A stretch of 38,724 bases of DNA from CAZSVE01 sp964610175 (GCA_964610175.1 CAZSVE010000022.1:1-38724); one strand, 5' to 3'; counted from the stretch's first letter, positions 17,588-25,990 are shown. Notes: generated by a model not told the origin, from the sequence alone. A program made the numbers and translations.

Positions 17588-18049
17588 TTACTTCAACTTC
17601 AATATCATCTCCACCTCGACACTGGCATCGAGCGGAAGCTGGTAGACGCCGACGGCGGATCGCGCGTGTCTCCCGAACTCGCCGAGGAGATCGATGCACA
17701 ACCGGGATGCGCCGTTGACGACGAGGTGTTGCTCGGTGAAGCCGGGGGCGGAGTTGACGAAGCCGGTGAGCCTTATCACCCTGTCGATGACCACCAGTTC
17801 TCCGATCTGGTGGTACACGGTGCGAAATGTATTGGCGACGCACAGGGCAGCGGCGGCCTGGGCATCGTCGACGGAGATATCCGTCGGCACCTTGCCCGTG
17901 CTGACCAGGGTGGCACCATCCAGGGGAATGGCCCCCGACGCATAGACGGTCTTGCCATCCACGGCGAGCAGGTCGTACATGGCGGCGGGTTTTATGGTTT
18001 TGTGTAAAGGATAGCCAAGCGCTTCGAGTTTTTCTTCGCGGATGCCCAT
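17588..18049 (-). CDS. RidA/YjgF-family protein
   Basis: This protein of about 153 residues belongs to the Rid superfamily, whose founding member hydrolyses reactive enamines and imines made by PLP enzymes. It shows the longer subfamily pattern: an N-terminal LEALGYPLHKTIKPAAMYDLL, the segment GKTVYASGAIPLDG, a central VANTFRTVYHQIGEL and RVIRLTGFVNSAPGF, and the C-terminal ARSAVGVYQLPLDASVEVE. The arginine in HARSAV sits at the position of the substrate-binding arginine of RidA and is retained. I chose the start at 18049 because AAGGGG lies just upstream; a start at 18091 would add 14 residues without such a site. The precise substrate is unknown, since this subfamily is less well studied than RidA itself. 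Confidence 0.88.
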   Translation of the reverse strand: MGIREEKLEALGYPLHKTIKPAAMYDLLAVDGKTVYASGAIPLDGATLVSTGKVPTDISVDDAQAAAALCVANTFRTVYHQIGELVVIDRVIRLTGFVNSAPGFTEQHLVVNGASRLCIDLLGEFGRHARSAVGVYQLPLDASVEVEMILKLK

Positions 18050-18154
18050 GGATATGGTCCCCTTGATGTTGGCGTTGATATTGATTGGCATTGCATCCCG
18101 AACGGAAATCTCGAAGTTGCCCCTTCGAGTCTCCGAACCCGGATTCTTGAATTC

Positions 18155-18195
18155 GAAATGCTAGCGAGGCGCTGCCTCGGACCGATAAAGCATGA
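18155..18195. repeat. Partial family A repeat
   Basis: GCTAGCGAGGCGCTGCCTCG followed by GACCGATAAAGCATGATCC matches the 5' end of family A. It begins a repeat-filled, gene-free gap (18092-18733). The gap also contains TCTCGCTTCGCTCGAAATGA and a related degenerate copy near 18500. Confidence 0.65.
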
Positions 18196-18325
18196 TCCGG
18201 TACACGATGTGATTTTGTTATTTCTCGCTTCGCTCGAAATGACAGCCTTTTCGAGGTGAAATAATAGTGTTTTGTAAAATTCGATTCATTTCCAAGGATT
18301 TCGGGTATTCAAATTATTATTAGTG

Positions 18326-18403
18326 CTTCGTGCCAAGACTAAAGCGGGTCGGATCCTGGCGCACGCACTGGTTCCCTCTGGATTTTTGTTTTTCCGCGGT
18401 ACT
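18326..18403 (-). repeat. Dispersed repeat family B, inverted copy
   Basis: Read on the minus strand this gives CGGAAAAACAAAAATCCAGA, GGAACCAGTGCGTGCGCCAG and CCGCTTTAGTCTTGGCACGA, the same order as the plus-strand copies at 9703-9877. It is followed at 18405-18432 by sequence resembling the left arm of the hairpin at 7339-7384. Confidence 0.7.
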
Positions 18404-18733
18404 TATGCAATTCCTCCTCGACAATCGACATGAGCGCGAGAATGTTCGGGCAGCTGTCATCTCGACCGAAGGGAGAGGTCTTGATCCTTCCAGCAAAAGC
18501 TTTCTCGCGCAGCGAAAAATGACAGTATCCTTCTCGGATTTTGGTTGCGGCCTTGGTCGCGCTATGCCTATTCCGACGAAGATGGGCAGCGATTCCGAGG
18601 AAAGTGGGCGGTGTTCGCATTGCAAAGCAGCACTGGAAGGAATCGTAGACCTCGGTTTTATCTATTGGACGATCCCGATTGTGTTCGTAAGGAAACTCGA
18701 GATAGACGGGAACCACCCTGGATGATCGATCTT

Positions 18734-19765
18734 TTATCCCCGACCCAGGGTTCCGAGATATTCTCCCTTCCTGGATTTGGTTGCAACAAAGCCGCGCGAT
18801 GTCGAGGCTATCCCGAGACCAGGGTCATCCTCGGCCATCGATGCCTTTCCCGGCATGATTTTTCCCGACGAATGACTCCCCTTCCCGCCAGGCGCTGCCC
18901 TATCCGACACCCGATCCGATTGCCCGGCATCTCGCTCCAAAATGGAACTCGAGTTACCCAAGCAATAGGTAAATTCCGCCCCGAACAAAATGATGGGCCA
19001 AGACAAATAGATCCAAATCAGAAACAGGGGGAGCGCGGCGAGCGCGCCGTAAATGGCCTCATAGGTGGAGAAATAGGTAACGAACAGCGCAAACCCCTCC
19101 TTGGCCGACTCGAACAGTACAGCGGCCATCACCCCGCCGGCCATGGCGTGATGGATGGGGACGCGCCGGTAGGGAACGATGGCATAGAGCAGGGTAAAGG
19201 CCAGCATGGCGGCGAAGAAGGGTAGTAATTCCAGGAATGCGCCGGGATCACTCGGGCCATGGGCGGTATTGGCGAAGAATGGCAGAGAGACCACATAAGA
19301 GGTCGCGGCCAGACTGATACCGATCAGGATCGGCCCGATGGTCAATACCGCCCAATAGACCGTGAATGCATTGACGAGGCTGCGGTGGCGACGTACTTTC
19401 CAGATGGCATTCAAGGTGCGATCGATGGTGGCCATGGAAAGGAGCGCTGTTACCAATAATGCGACAAGGCCCGGCAGGGTCAGGGCGGATGCCTTGTCCA
19501 TGAAGTCGCGCAGATGCGTTCGAACGATCTCTCCACTTGCCGGCATCAGGTTTCCGAAGACGAAGTTTTGCACCTTGCCGATGGATTCATCGAATGCGGG
19601 GAAGGCGGCAAACAGCGTGAAACCAACGGTCATGAGGGGAACCAGGGAAAGCAGGCTGATGTAGGCCAATGCACCGGCCGATTCGAGACAACGGTCGTTG
19701 ACGAAATGATAGGCAAGACAAGTGAAGAAATTCTTGATGCGCCGTGGCTGGTGGATAGGTTTCAT
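18734..19765 (-). CDS. YihY/BrkB-family inner-membrane protein
   Basis: This protein of about 343 residues is from the YihY (UPF0761, formerly mis-named RNase BN) family, membrane proteins of unknown biochemical role. Family landmarks are an N-terminal basic patch, then DRCLESAGALAYISLLSLVPLMTVGF, FVFGNLMPASGEIVRTHLRDFMDKA, ATIDRTLNAIWKVRR, and the late segment YAIVPYRRVPIHHAMAGGVMAAVLFE. About six membrane helices are evident. The last 70 residues are hydrophilic, low-complexity and probably unrelated to the core. I chose the ATG at 19765 because the frame beyond it relies on a TTG and has unlikely composition. The gene stands alone between repeat-rich gaps. Confidence 0.88.
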   Translation of the reverse strand: MKPIHQPRRIKNFFTCLAYHFVNDRCLESAGALAYISLLSLVPLMTVGFTLFAAFPAFDESIGKVQNFVFGNLMPASGEIVRTHLRDFMDKASALTLPGLVALLVTALLSMATIDRTLNAIWKVRRHRSLVNAFTVYWAVLTIGPILIGISLAATSYVVSLPFFANTAHGPSDPGAFLELLPFFAAMLAFTLLYAIVPYRRVPIHHAMAGGVMAAVLFESAKEGFALFVTYFSTYEAIYGALAALPLFLIWIYLSWPIILFGAEFTYCLGNSSSILERDAGQSDRVSDRAAPGGKGSHSSGKIMPGKASMAEDDPGLGIASTSRGFVATKSRKGEYLGTLGRG

Positions 19766-19813
19766 GAGAAGATCCGACTTTCTATTTTCCTTGCAAAATG
19801 GTCCAGGCCTGGA

Positions 19814-19965
19814 TGTATCGGAAAAATGAAATTTCTGCCTCCTCAAAAAAATCTGAGGAATTGAGTGGATAAGGAAGTCGACTCCCTAATGAGGGAGATT
19901 ATTGTAGAGAAGGGTGGAGATGTGGAATTGGCGATTACATGAATTTCGTTTTTCCGATACATGAA
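19814..19965. repeat. Spaced inverted repeat upstream of the BrkB-family gene
   Basis: ATGTATCGGAAAAATGAAAT (from 19813) is the near-exact reverse complement of the stretch ending TTTCGTTTTTCCGATACAT near 19964. The two arms are about 20 nt with one mismatch and lie about 110 bp apart. A smaller hairpin, CCTCAAAAAAATCTGAGG, lies within. The 344-bp gap 19766-20109 holds no other structure I can name. Confidence 0.6.
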
Positions 19966-20109
19966 CATGATGGCCTTTCGGGGTAATCGGTAGCATCATG
20001 TTCGGAGTGTTACCGGTAATGATACTCTGTTGGGAAAAATGTAGAAACATTGGAAGGCGTTACCAAGTAAGCCTCCATCCAACAACCCAAAGAAATTTCC
20101 AAAATAAGA

Positions 20110-20688
20110 ATGCAACAAAATAAGTATATTGAACACGCTATTCCATATGAAGGCTGGAAATTGTTCGAAGACAAGATCAACCAGCAATGTACAGCAGAGA
20201 AATCGCTTGGAGATAATAAAATCTGCCGAGTAGTGCTGAATACCCATCGGGAAATTTCCTATGATGGTTATTGGCCTGGCCGTCCCCAAAAACCACCACA
20301 GATACTAATTACCGGTTCGTGCATATATTCCGATTGTTGGCGTCTCCAGTTCGAACCGCATATTCCCGGGATCTCTCCCCCTCGTCCGTTTATCCTTGGG
20401 TTAACCCATGACCGCAAACGAATCCATCAGTATCTTACTCGAAAGCGGCGCTTGATTCGTCATATAGATGTTCCTCTTCAATCATGTGTCTATCAAGACA
20501 AGCTCCTTTCCTGGCAGGTAAACTGCGTTTCGGAATTTCCCGATGTCGAAAGACTGTTCTACCATTTGCCAGTGTCTATCTATCATACTTTTATCGATGA
20601 AATAGAAGAGGCGCTTTCGACGAGGCTCCCCGTATTGCACAAGTTGCTCGATGAATATACGGGCATGCTAAAAAATAAAACATCATGA
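20110..20688 (+). CDS. Unknown 192-residue protein upstream of an oxygenase
   Basis: I do not recognise this protein. It is soluble, has no signal peptide, and is unusually rich in Tyr, His, Arg and Lys. A central cysteine pair occurs in GSCIYSDCWRLQFEPH (about residues 77-92). A basic stretch THDRKRIHQYLTRKRRLIRH follows, and further Cys residues lie in PLQSCVYQDK and VNCVSEF. The C-terminal third is helical. It ends 13 bp before the 2OG-type oxygenase gene, so the two are very likely co-transcribed and may act together. Base composition of both is clearly more AT-rich than the surrounding genes, which suggests recent acquisition. No good ribosome-binding site precedes the ATG. Confidence 0.65.
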   Translation: MQQNKYIEHAIPYEGWKLFEDKINQQCTAEKSLGDNKICRVVLNTHREISYDGYWPGRPQKPPQILITGSCIYSDCWRLQFEPHIPGISPPRPFILGLTHDRKRIHQYLTRKRRLIRHIDVPLQSCVYQDKLLSWQVNCVSEFPDVERLFYHLPVSIYHTFIDEIEEALSTRLPVLHKLLDEYTGMLKNKTS

Positions 20689-20701
20689 CAATAGCGGAAA
20701 T

Positions 20702-21766
20702 ATGAAGCCAAAGCCGGTTAGAATCGATTTCAATACACTGATTTCGACTGAAAATGAAGTGGATTCAAGCGATATCATTGAGAATGCATTCGGTCTTGAT
20801 GGGTTTGGGGGCATTATAGTAACCAATGCGCCCAACTTCAGGAAAATAAGGGAAAAAGCATTGAGTAATATTTACAACTTGAGCCAGGAACCCAAGGAAG
20901 TTTTGGCGGCAATTACTAAATCAGACCTGTCAACACTGCATGAAGTAGGCTGGCATGAGAGAAAGATGAACTCGGCTTTTGGCAAAAGCAGTAAAAAGTT
21001 CGTAAGCTTTTTCTCCAGATATCCTGTCGAGACGGTTATATTTCCACAAGACCCTTGTTTTGAAAAAGAGAACGAAAATATCTGGCCAATGACTATTCCA
21101 CGATTCAAGGAAGATCTAATCAAGTTGAATATGCTCTTAACGCCTGCCCTATTAGGGCTACTACGTCATTTCGATAAGCATTTATCAGGTAAAATCGACA
21201 ATTATAAGCAGGATAAGTTCACTGATTCATTCTTTGATCATTATGGGCATCAGAATAGATTGATCGCCTATAGTCCGCTGGATGAATTCGAATCGGATAT
21301 AGAGGATCAATACAACTGGGATAATTGGCATACTGACTTTGGCCTGATGGGAACGGTCACGCATCCCATTTATTTCACCAAACAAGGAGAGATATATGAA
21401 TTGGATAGCACCGCTTATTCCCTGAAGGACAGGCATGGGCAAGAGCATGAGGGTGTTTTTTCAGAGGACGAATTCATGATAACGGCGGGAGATGCCATGT
21501 TCATCGAATCCGCTGGATATGTTCCCGCGACTCCCCATACCGTCAAGATCTCGCCGGAAATTCCAAGAAATATTTATCGGACTCAATCGGTTTCCTTTTT
21601 CGAACCGCAGATGAACTACAGAATGGACATCCCCACCGGGGAATCATTCGAGGAAATCATCGAAAGGGATCCGTCCAAATATGATCATAGAGGAATCGAT
21701 GAGTTCAAGGATGGTTGCTATTACAAGGAATTTATCGATGATTTGCTGGAATTTCTTTACAAATAA
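20702..21766 (+). CDS. Isopenicillin-N-synthase-like non-heme iron oxygenase
   Basis: This 354-residue protein has the layout of the isopenicillin N synthase / 2-oxoglutarate oxygenase fold. Residues 1-75 resemble the N-terminal DIOX region (GFGGIIVTNAP, then KIREKALSNIYNLSQEPKE). The iron ligands are H210 and D212 in NWHTDFG and H279 in ATPHTVK. A C-terminal RTQSVSFFEP block resembles the co-substrate-binding RxS motif, but the arginine (R293) is one residue further from the serine (S296) than usual, so use of 2-oxoglutarate is not certain. It forms a unit with the unknown gene 13 bp upstream. Both are AT-rich relative to the window. The substrate is unknown. Hydroxylation, desaturation or ring closure are all known in this family. 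Confidence 0.8.
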   Translation: MKPKPVRIDFNTLISTENEVDSSDIIENAFGLDGFGGIIVTNAPNFRKIREKALSNIYNLSQEPKEVLAAITKSDLSTLHEVGWHERKMNSAFGKSSKKFVSFFSRYPVETVIFPQDPCFEKENENIWPMTIPRFKEDLIKLNMLLTPALLGLLRHFDKHLSGKIDNYKQDKFTDSFFDHYGHQNRLIAYSPLDEFESDIEDQYNWDNWHTDFGLMGTVTHPIYFTKQGEIYELDSTAYSLKDRHGQEHEGVFSEDEFMITAGDAMFIESAGYVPATPHTVKISPEIPRNIYRTQSVSFFEPQMNYRMDIPTGESFEEIIERDPSKYDHRGIDEFKDGCYYKEFIDDLLEFLYK

Positions 21767-21872
21767 CTGGATTCAGGACCAGGGAGGGTAAAAAATCATA
21801 CTTCATGGGGGAAGTCATCGAACGCTGCCTGAACCATGCGAAACAAAATTGAAAAAGGCCCTGGAGAGAGAA

Positions 21873-22118
21873 ATGCCATCGCAAAGTAGATTCATCGTGT
21901 CGGATCCGAACATCATGATGGGGAAACCCGTGATATCGGGGACCCGAATTACGGTCGAACTTATCCTGGAAAAACTCGCGGCAGGTGAGCAAATAGAACA
22001 AGTCATCGAGGCGCATCCCCGGCTTACACCGAAGGCCATACAGGCGGCATTGTCATTTGCCGCTAGAGCATTGAAGGCCGATGTGGTTTATCCCGTCGTC
22101 ACCAAAGCAGCCGCATGA
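21873..22118 (+). CDS. DUF433-family antitoxin
   Basis: This 81-residue protein has the DUF433 pattern: IVSDPNIMMGKPVISGTRITVELILEKLAAGEQIEQVIEAHPRLT, followed by a helix IQAALSFAARAL. DUF433 proteins are small DNA-binding-like proteins typically paired with a DUF5615 PIN-like partner in predicted type II toxin-antitoxin modules. The next gene is exactly such a partner, and the two overlap by ATGA. I chose the ATG at 21873 because GGAGAG lies at a good distance upstream; a TTG at 21849 would add eight residues. Such antitoxins normally repress their own promoter. Confidence 0.88.
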   Translation: MPSQSRFIVSDPNIMMGKPVISGTRITVELILEKLAAGEQIEQVIEAHPRLTPKAIQAALSFAARALKADVVYPVVTKAAA

Positions 22119-22471
22119 AATTCGTTGCCGACGAAAGCCTGGATGCTGGAATTGTCAGCCGCCTGCGTCGGGATGGTTACGATATTCTCGACATTATCGA
22201 GATGGCGCCCGGAACATCGGATACCGAGGTTCTTCGCATAGCGAACGATTGTTCAGCTTTGTTATTGACGGCGGACAGGGATTTCGGGGAACTGGTGTTT
22301 CGCCGTCATCTTATCTCGAATGGCGTTATTCTCATCCGGCTGGCGGGGCTTTCCACGGAACACAAAGCAAAGATCGTTTCGTCGGCCATCACTCAACACA
22401 GCGAGGAACTTCGGAAGTCATTTGTTGTCATCACTGCGGGGATGATCCGTATTCGCCGGGAGTTGCCGTAG
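22115..22471 (+). CDS. DUF5615 PIN-like toxin
   Basis: This 118-residue protein has the PIN-like fold of DUF5615. The first acidic cluster is FVADESLDAGIVSRLRRDGYD, and the second acidic site is LLLTADRDFGELVF, at the positions of PIN-domain metal-binding aspartates. A helical C-terminus ends in VVITAGMIRIRRELP. Members are predicted nucleases acting as toxins. Translation is coupled to the DUF433 gene through an ATGA overlap. All key acidic residues are present, so the toxin appears intact. The module sits in an accessory stretch between a transferred oxygenase unit and a MATE exporter. Confidence 0.87.
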   Translation: MKFVADESLDAGIVSRLRRDGYDILDIIEMAPGTSDTEVLRIANDCSALLLTADRDFGELVFRRHLISNGVILIRLAGLSTEHKAKIVSSAITQHSEELRKSFVVITAGMIRIRRELP

Positions 22472-22739
22472 GGTGATGACCCGGTGCATCGATTGGTCGG
22501 TTCCCGACTCTTGGCGTCCACCTCGACTTACCCTCTCTCGCCCCCCAATCCGACATACCCGGACCCAATCTTTCCACTGATTTCCGTAGCCATTGGTGTT
22601 GGATGAAGCCACTTCGCGGAGAAAGCGGCATCATCCGGCAATACATGAGAAATTGTCCACCCGTGTCGAACGGGATACTGCCTTACTAACGATAGAATTC
22701 AGGATTTTTAGTGGTGATAGAGTTTTGGAGGTCGAAGGT

Positions 22740-24107
22740 ATGCCAAAATCAGTATTCCTGAATACCTCGGAGCTACGCGACATCCTGACGCTCTCTTTAC
22801 CGCTGATTGCCGGAAAAGTGGGTGATATCCTGATTGGCGTTACGGATACCATCATGCTCGGACGTCTGGGACCCGATGCGCTGGGCGCCGCGGGGCTTGC
22901 ATTCTCCGTTTATCGATTCATCTTGATGATAGGTTTAGGGATACTCTTTCCCACGATAATACTCGTGTCGCGAGCCCGCGGGGCCGGTCGGTCACGAGCT
23001 GTACCGAGGATAATCCGCCAGGGTCTTTGGCTCTCCGGTATTCTGTTTATTCCAGGCGCCATTATCCTGTGGAATCTGGAAGGGATTCTCCTCATGGCCG
23101 GACAGGCTCCCGAACTTGTGAGGATGGCCGGAAATTACATGGATTATTTCATGTGGGCCATGTTCCCGGAATTTACTTTCAACGTGTTTATCGCTGCCTT
23201 TATCGCCATGGGCCGTTCGGGAACACTCGCTATCATCATATGGTTTGCAGCGGGACTCAATGCCACTTTGAACTACCTCCTGATATTCGGGGAATTCGGC
23301 TTTCCAGCCATGGGTATGGCGGGGGCGGGACTGGCGAGCGTGATCGTGTTTAGCACCGTTCATATAACCTTTTTCCTGCTCCTGGCCTTTCATAGATCTT
23401 TCAGAAGCACTGTAATCTTTCGTCGCGCCTGGCGACCCAACCGGGCGATACTCGGGCAGTTTTTCCGGCTTGGATGGCCCGAAGCGTTCGAAATGGTTAT
23501 GAAAAATGGATCGTACTTGATAGCCGCACTGTTTTCCGGTTGGCTCGGTGTGCAAGTGCTTGCCGCACATACGATTGGATATCAGATCTTCATCGTAATC
23601 AGCCTTGTCATATTGATGCCCATAGCGGATGCAACGATCACTCGTATAGGAATTGTCAGCGCTCGGGGAAAACAAGCGAATATCTGGCTAACCTTGAATA
23701 GTGGTTTGTTGCTTTTCTTCTTGTTTATGTTGATTCCCATTATGGTGATCGAGTCGTTTTCTCCGTGGGTTGTCATGGCCTTTGTCGGTTCAGGTCCCGA
23801 AATACAGGCGCTCTTGCCCATCGCTACTCCCTTAGTCGTATTCGTCGCCTTTTATTCACTCATCGAAGGCCTGTGCACGGTTGTCGAACAGGCATTGAAT
23901 GGCCTGAAAGATATGAAAGTGCCCGCCTTGATTACAGTCCTGGCCTATTGGGTAATCGGCCTTCCCAGCGGCGTAGTATTCGGATTTGGTATGGACTTGG
24001 GCGTTCTAGGAATCTGGTGGGGGCTTGGCATTGGCGCGGCGGTTGCCGGTATGGGTTGTCTGATACGTTTTAAATGGATGACGCGCAATCCGTTGCAATT
24101 AACTTAG
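22740..24107 (+). CDS. MATE-family multidrug/toxin exporter
   Basis: This 455-residue inner-membrane exporter of the MATE family uses an H+ or Na+ gradient. It has 12 predicted membrane segments in two similar halves. The N-terminal half opens with LRDILTLSLPLIAGKVGDILIGVTDTIMLGRLGPDALGAAGLA, the family signature. The second half repeats the pattern around LRLGWPEAFEMVMKNGSYLIAALFSGWLG and ends after ALNGLKDMKVPALITVLAYWVIGLPSG, a typical MATE C-terminal signature. The start at 22740 is supported by GGAGGT seven bases upstream; a frame to 22593 would add 49 unlikely residues. The substrate cannot be deduced. It is about 270 bp after the toxin-antitoxin pair and probably independent. Confidence 0.93.
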   Translation: MPKSVFLNTSELRDILTLSLPLIAGKVGDILIGVTDTIMLGRLGPDALGAAGLAFSVYRFILMIGLGILFPTIILVSRARGAGRSRAVPRIIRQGLWLSGILFIPGAIILWNLEGILLMAGQAPELVRMAGNYMDYFMWAMFPEFTFNVFIAAFIAMGRSGTLAIIIWFAAGLNATLNYLLIFGEFGFPAMGMAGAGLASVIVFSTVHITFFLLLAFHRSFRSTVIFRRAWRPNRAILGQFFRLGWPEAFEMVMKNGSYLIAALFSGWLGVQVLAAHTIGYQIFIVISLVILMPIADATITRIGIVSARGKQANIWLTLNSGLLLFFLFMLIPIMVIESFSPWVVMAFVGSGPEIQALLPIATPLVVFVAFYSLIEGLCTVVEQALNGLKDMKVPALITVLAYWVIGLPSGVVFGFGMDLGVLGIWWGLGIGAAVAGMGCLIRFKWMTRNPLQLT

Positions 24108-24281
24108 TATGAAACCTCGATCTTGGAGGTTCATCTGCATCGATGTCCGACAATACTGTCCAACCCTACGATTATTTCTTCGAGAAGCGGCCACGTTGAA
24201 TTCTTCATCACCCCCGAACATGCACAGGGGGCATGAAAAATATTTCATCTGACCCTTTTTGGTTCCGGCCCTACCGGATGA

Positions 24282-24390
24282 GGGGCTATCGACAATGAAT
24301 CGGTGCGAAAACTCGTAGAGGAAATCCTCGAAGGTGGCAGGGATGCCTTTTTCGTGCGCCGCGCAAAATACGATTTTCGGGGTATGTCAT
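24282..24390 (+). pseudogene. Relic C-terminal fragment preceding the AlbA_2 remnant
   Basis: A 36-codon open stretch from 24282 ends with TGA at 24388-24390, overlapping the ATG of the next gene as ATGA. It encodes ESVRKLVEEILEGGRDAFF then VRRAKYDFRGMS. There is no convincing start, and an in-frame stop lies just upstream at 24279. It looks like the tail of a gene once coupled to the AlbA_2 gene. The rest of 24108-24281 shows only an 18-codon frame (24143-24199) and nothing I recognise. Confidence 0.4.
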
Positions 24391-24964
24391 GACCAAGACC
24401 GAGCTTCTGGAATCGATCCGAAACGGCGAGAACTCTTTCGTCGAATTCAAGCGTGACGACATCGACAACCAGAAATTGGCTCGGGAACTTGTTGCTTTCA
24501 GCAACCTGGAAGGTGGCCGGGCGGCACGAAATCAGCTGCTAAAAGACGTGATGCGTGACTATGGGTACATGGAGCATATGGGGATGGGTATCCCGCGGAA
24601 GATCATCGAGCCGATGAAAGAACAGGTAGGGACGACGCCCGAGTTGACGGTTGGCCAGGAAGACTTTTCTCTGGTTCCTAGGAGATCGCCTCGACATCGA
24701 GATGGCCCGGAGATGGCAAAGCATCTCCAACCGCAGCGGAAAGACTTCCCTGATTTGCCGATTCCCAACCCCGGAGCTTGTGGACAAGGAACAAAGGGCG
24801 TTGCTATTTTGGGCCAATTGCCTTGCAACCTTACGGCCGCAAGGCAATGTCGAAGCATCATCGAAGAGAAGCGGTTCTGGTTTGGAATCAATACATCATT
24901 CCACCTACATAAACCCCCGCGCCGACAAGAAGATCCTTGGAAGGGACTCTATATACATAGGTAA
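24389..24964 (+). pseudogene. Internally deleted AlbA_2/Schlafen-type regulator gene
   Basis: Residues 1-42 match the start of the AlbA_2 (Schlafen-like) putative DNA-binding domain: LLESIRNGENSFVEFKR then QKLARELVAFSNLEGG. In intact relatives of about 400-480 residues this domain continues with its ATP-binding-like part and a HATPase_c_4 / winged-helix C-terminus. Here the chain jumps at about position 24513 straight to RNQLLKDVMRDYGYMEHMGMGIPRKII, which belongs near the far end of such proteins. The join is in frame, so roughly 300 codons have been lost cleanly. After about residue 97 the sequence turns to unrelated, probably non-homologous residues that run antisense into the 3' end of the Cache gene. 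A short product could still be made, but normal function is not expected. Confidence 0.7.
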
Positions 24965-25367
24965 CCTTTTTAGATGGTGATTTCTTGCCTGGTTTGGGCC
25001 ACATATAGTCTATCCATCCCTGGCCGACCTTCCTGGCAAGATTGACGGCATGAACGAAGATCGCCTTGTCGGTAGCATCGGTATGCAGAAGTACATGTTT
25101 ATGCTGGGTCAGTTCCGGCTGCATGGGATGCGCCAGCATCTTTCCGTCGAGATCCATCAGAAATACGTAGGAATCCTTCCAGACGAAGGGGCCATGGGGG
25201 TCGCCGATCGACTTGATGGCCTCATCCACTCCATGGGCATTTATCATCGCGGCCGCTTCATGGGTTTTCGAGACACACTCTTCCGTTGTTGCTTTTTTTT
25301 CGGCAAATACCTGGGAGGAAAAAAGGATCAGCGTGGAAAGAACAAGGGTGATAAGAAATCTTTGCAT
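24888..25367 (-). CDS. Secreted single-Cache-domain protein
   Basis: This 159-residue protein starts with a clear signal peptide (FLITLVLSTLILFSSQVFA, cleavage before EKK) followed by one Cache fold. Characteristic pieces are EECVSKTHEAAAMINAHGVDEAIKSIGD, YVFLMDLDGKMLAHPMQPELTQH, and the C-terminal GWIDYMWPKPGKKSPSKKVTYVYRVP with LLVGAGVY. Cache domains bind small ligands, often carboxylates, as the sensory part of receptors. Here there is no membrane or signalling domain, so it is a free periplasmic ligand-binding protein. It lies 53 bp after the acetate transporter gene satP in the same direction with a good ribosome-binding site (AGAGGAC). Co-expression and a shared carboxylate ligand are plausible inferences. 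Confidence 0.85.
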   Translation of the reverse strand: MQRFLITLVLSTLILFSSQVFAEKKATTEECVSKTHEAAAMINAHGVDEAIKSIGDPHGPFVWKDSYVFLMDLDGKMLAHPMQPELTQHKHVLLHTDATDKAIFVHAVNLARKVGQGWIDYMWPKPGKKSPSKKVTYVYRVPSKDLLVGAGVYVGGMMY

Positions 25368-25420
25368 GATACAGTCCTCTTGTTGTCTTTATTTTTATAT
25401 GCACATCATTTGTAAATGGT

Positions 25421-25990
25421 TCATGTGATCCATGGTTTTCCCAGCGGTAGAATATTTCGACCGAAAACCTGGGCATAAATGTGATGGGCCATCATATACC
25501 ATGCGGAGGCGGCGCATAGCATGAGTTCATACCCCGCGATCTTCGTGAATTCAGGAAAACCGAAGTGCGCCAGATCGAGCAGAATGAAGCCGATCAAGAG
25601 TAGCGTGAACGTTACGGCCATTGCTCCATGGATTTTCATGGCGGGGATCCACATAATGAAGGTGTAAGCGGTCCACACCACCAAAAACCATCCCACATCG
25701 GTCGTGCTGGAATGATAAATATTGAAATGGTTAAGGATGAAAATCATTCCCAGGGCAATCCAGAAGGCTCCATAGGATACAAAAGCGCTATAGCCGAAAT
25801 TATTGCCACATTTGAACTCCTGGAAACCAGCAACCATCTGAACCAAGCCACCGAATACGAAGCCGAGCGCAACAATAGGGCCGATATCACACAATCCGAT
25901 GTTGTGCACTTGCAAAAGCATGGTGGTAAGAGCAAACCCCGCAAGACCGGCAACCGCCGGATTTCCTTGAGTTGTTTCTGTATTCGACAT
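25421..25990 (-). CDS. satP: Acetate/succinate uptake transporter (GPR1/FUN34/SatP family)
   Basis: This 189-residue membrane protein has six hydrophobic helices. It opens with the family signature region NPAVAGLAGFALTTMLLQVHNIG, close to the NPAPLGL motif of E. coli SatP (YaaH). The helix FVFGGLVQMVAGFQEFKCGNNFG and the later YGAFWIALGMIFILN are also typical. SatP proteins move acetate and succinate with protons. GGGAGGA lies nine bases before the ATG, a strong start. The gene is followed at 53 bp by the secreted Cache-domain gene. Two substitutions in the signature (AVAG for APLG) are unusual and could shift substrate preference. Confidence 0.9.
   Translation of the reverse strand: MSNTETTQGNPAVAGLAGFALTTMLLQVHNIGLCDIGPIVALGFVFGGLVQMVAGFQEFKCGNNFGYSAFVSYGAFWIALGMIFILNHFNIYHSSTTDVGWFLVVWTAYTFIMWIPAMKIHGAMAVTFTLLLIGFILLDLAHFGFPEFTKIAGYELMLCAASAWYMMAHHIYAQVFGRNILPLGKPWIT

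Noticed and set aside
18545..19225. 226-codon plus-strand frame
   Set aside because: It is antisense to the BrkB-family gene, which has a clear membrane-protein pattern.
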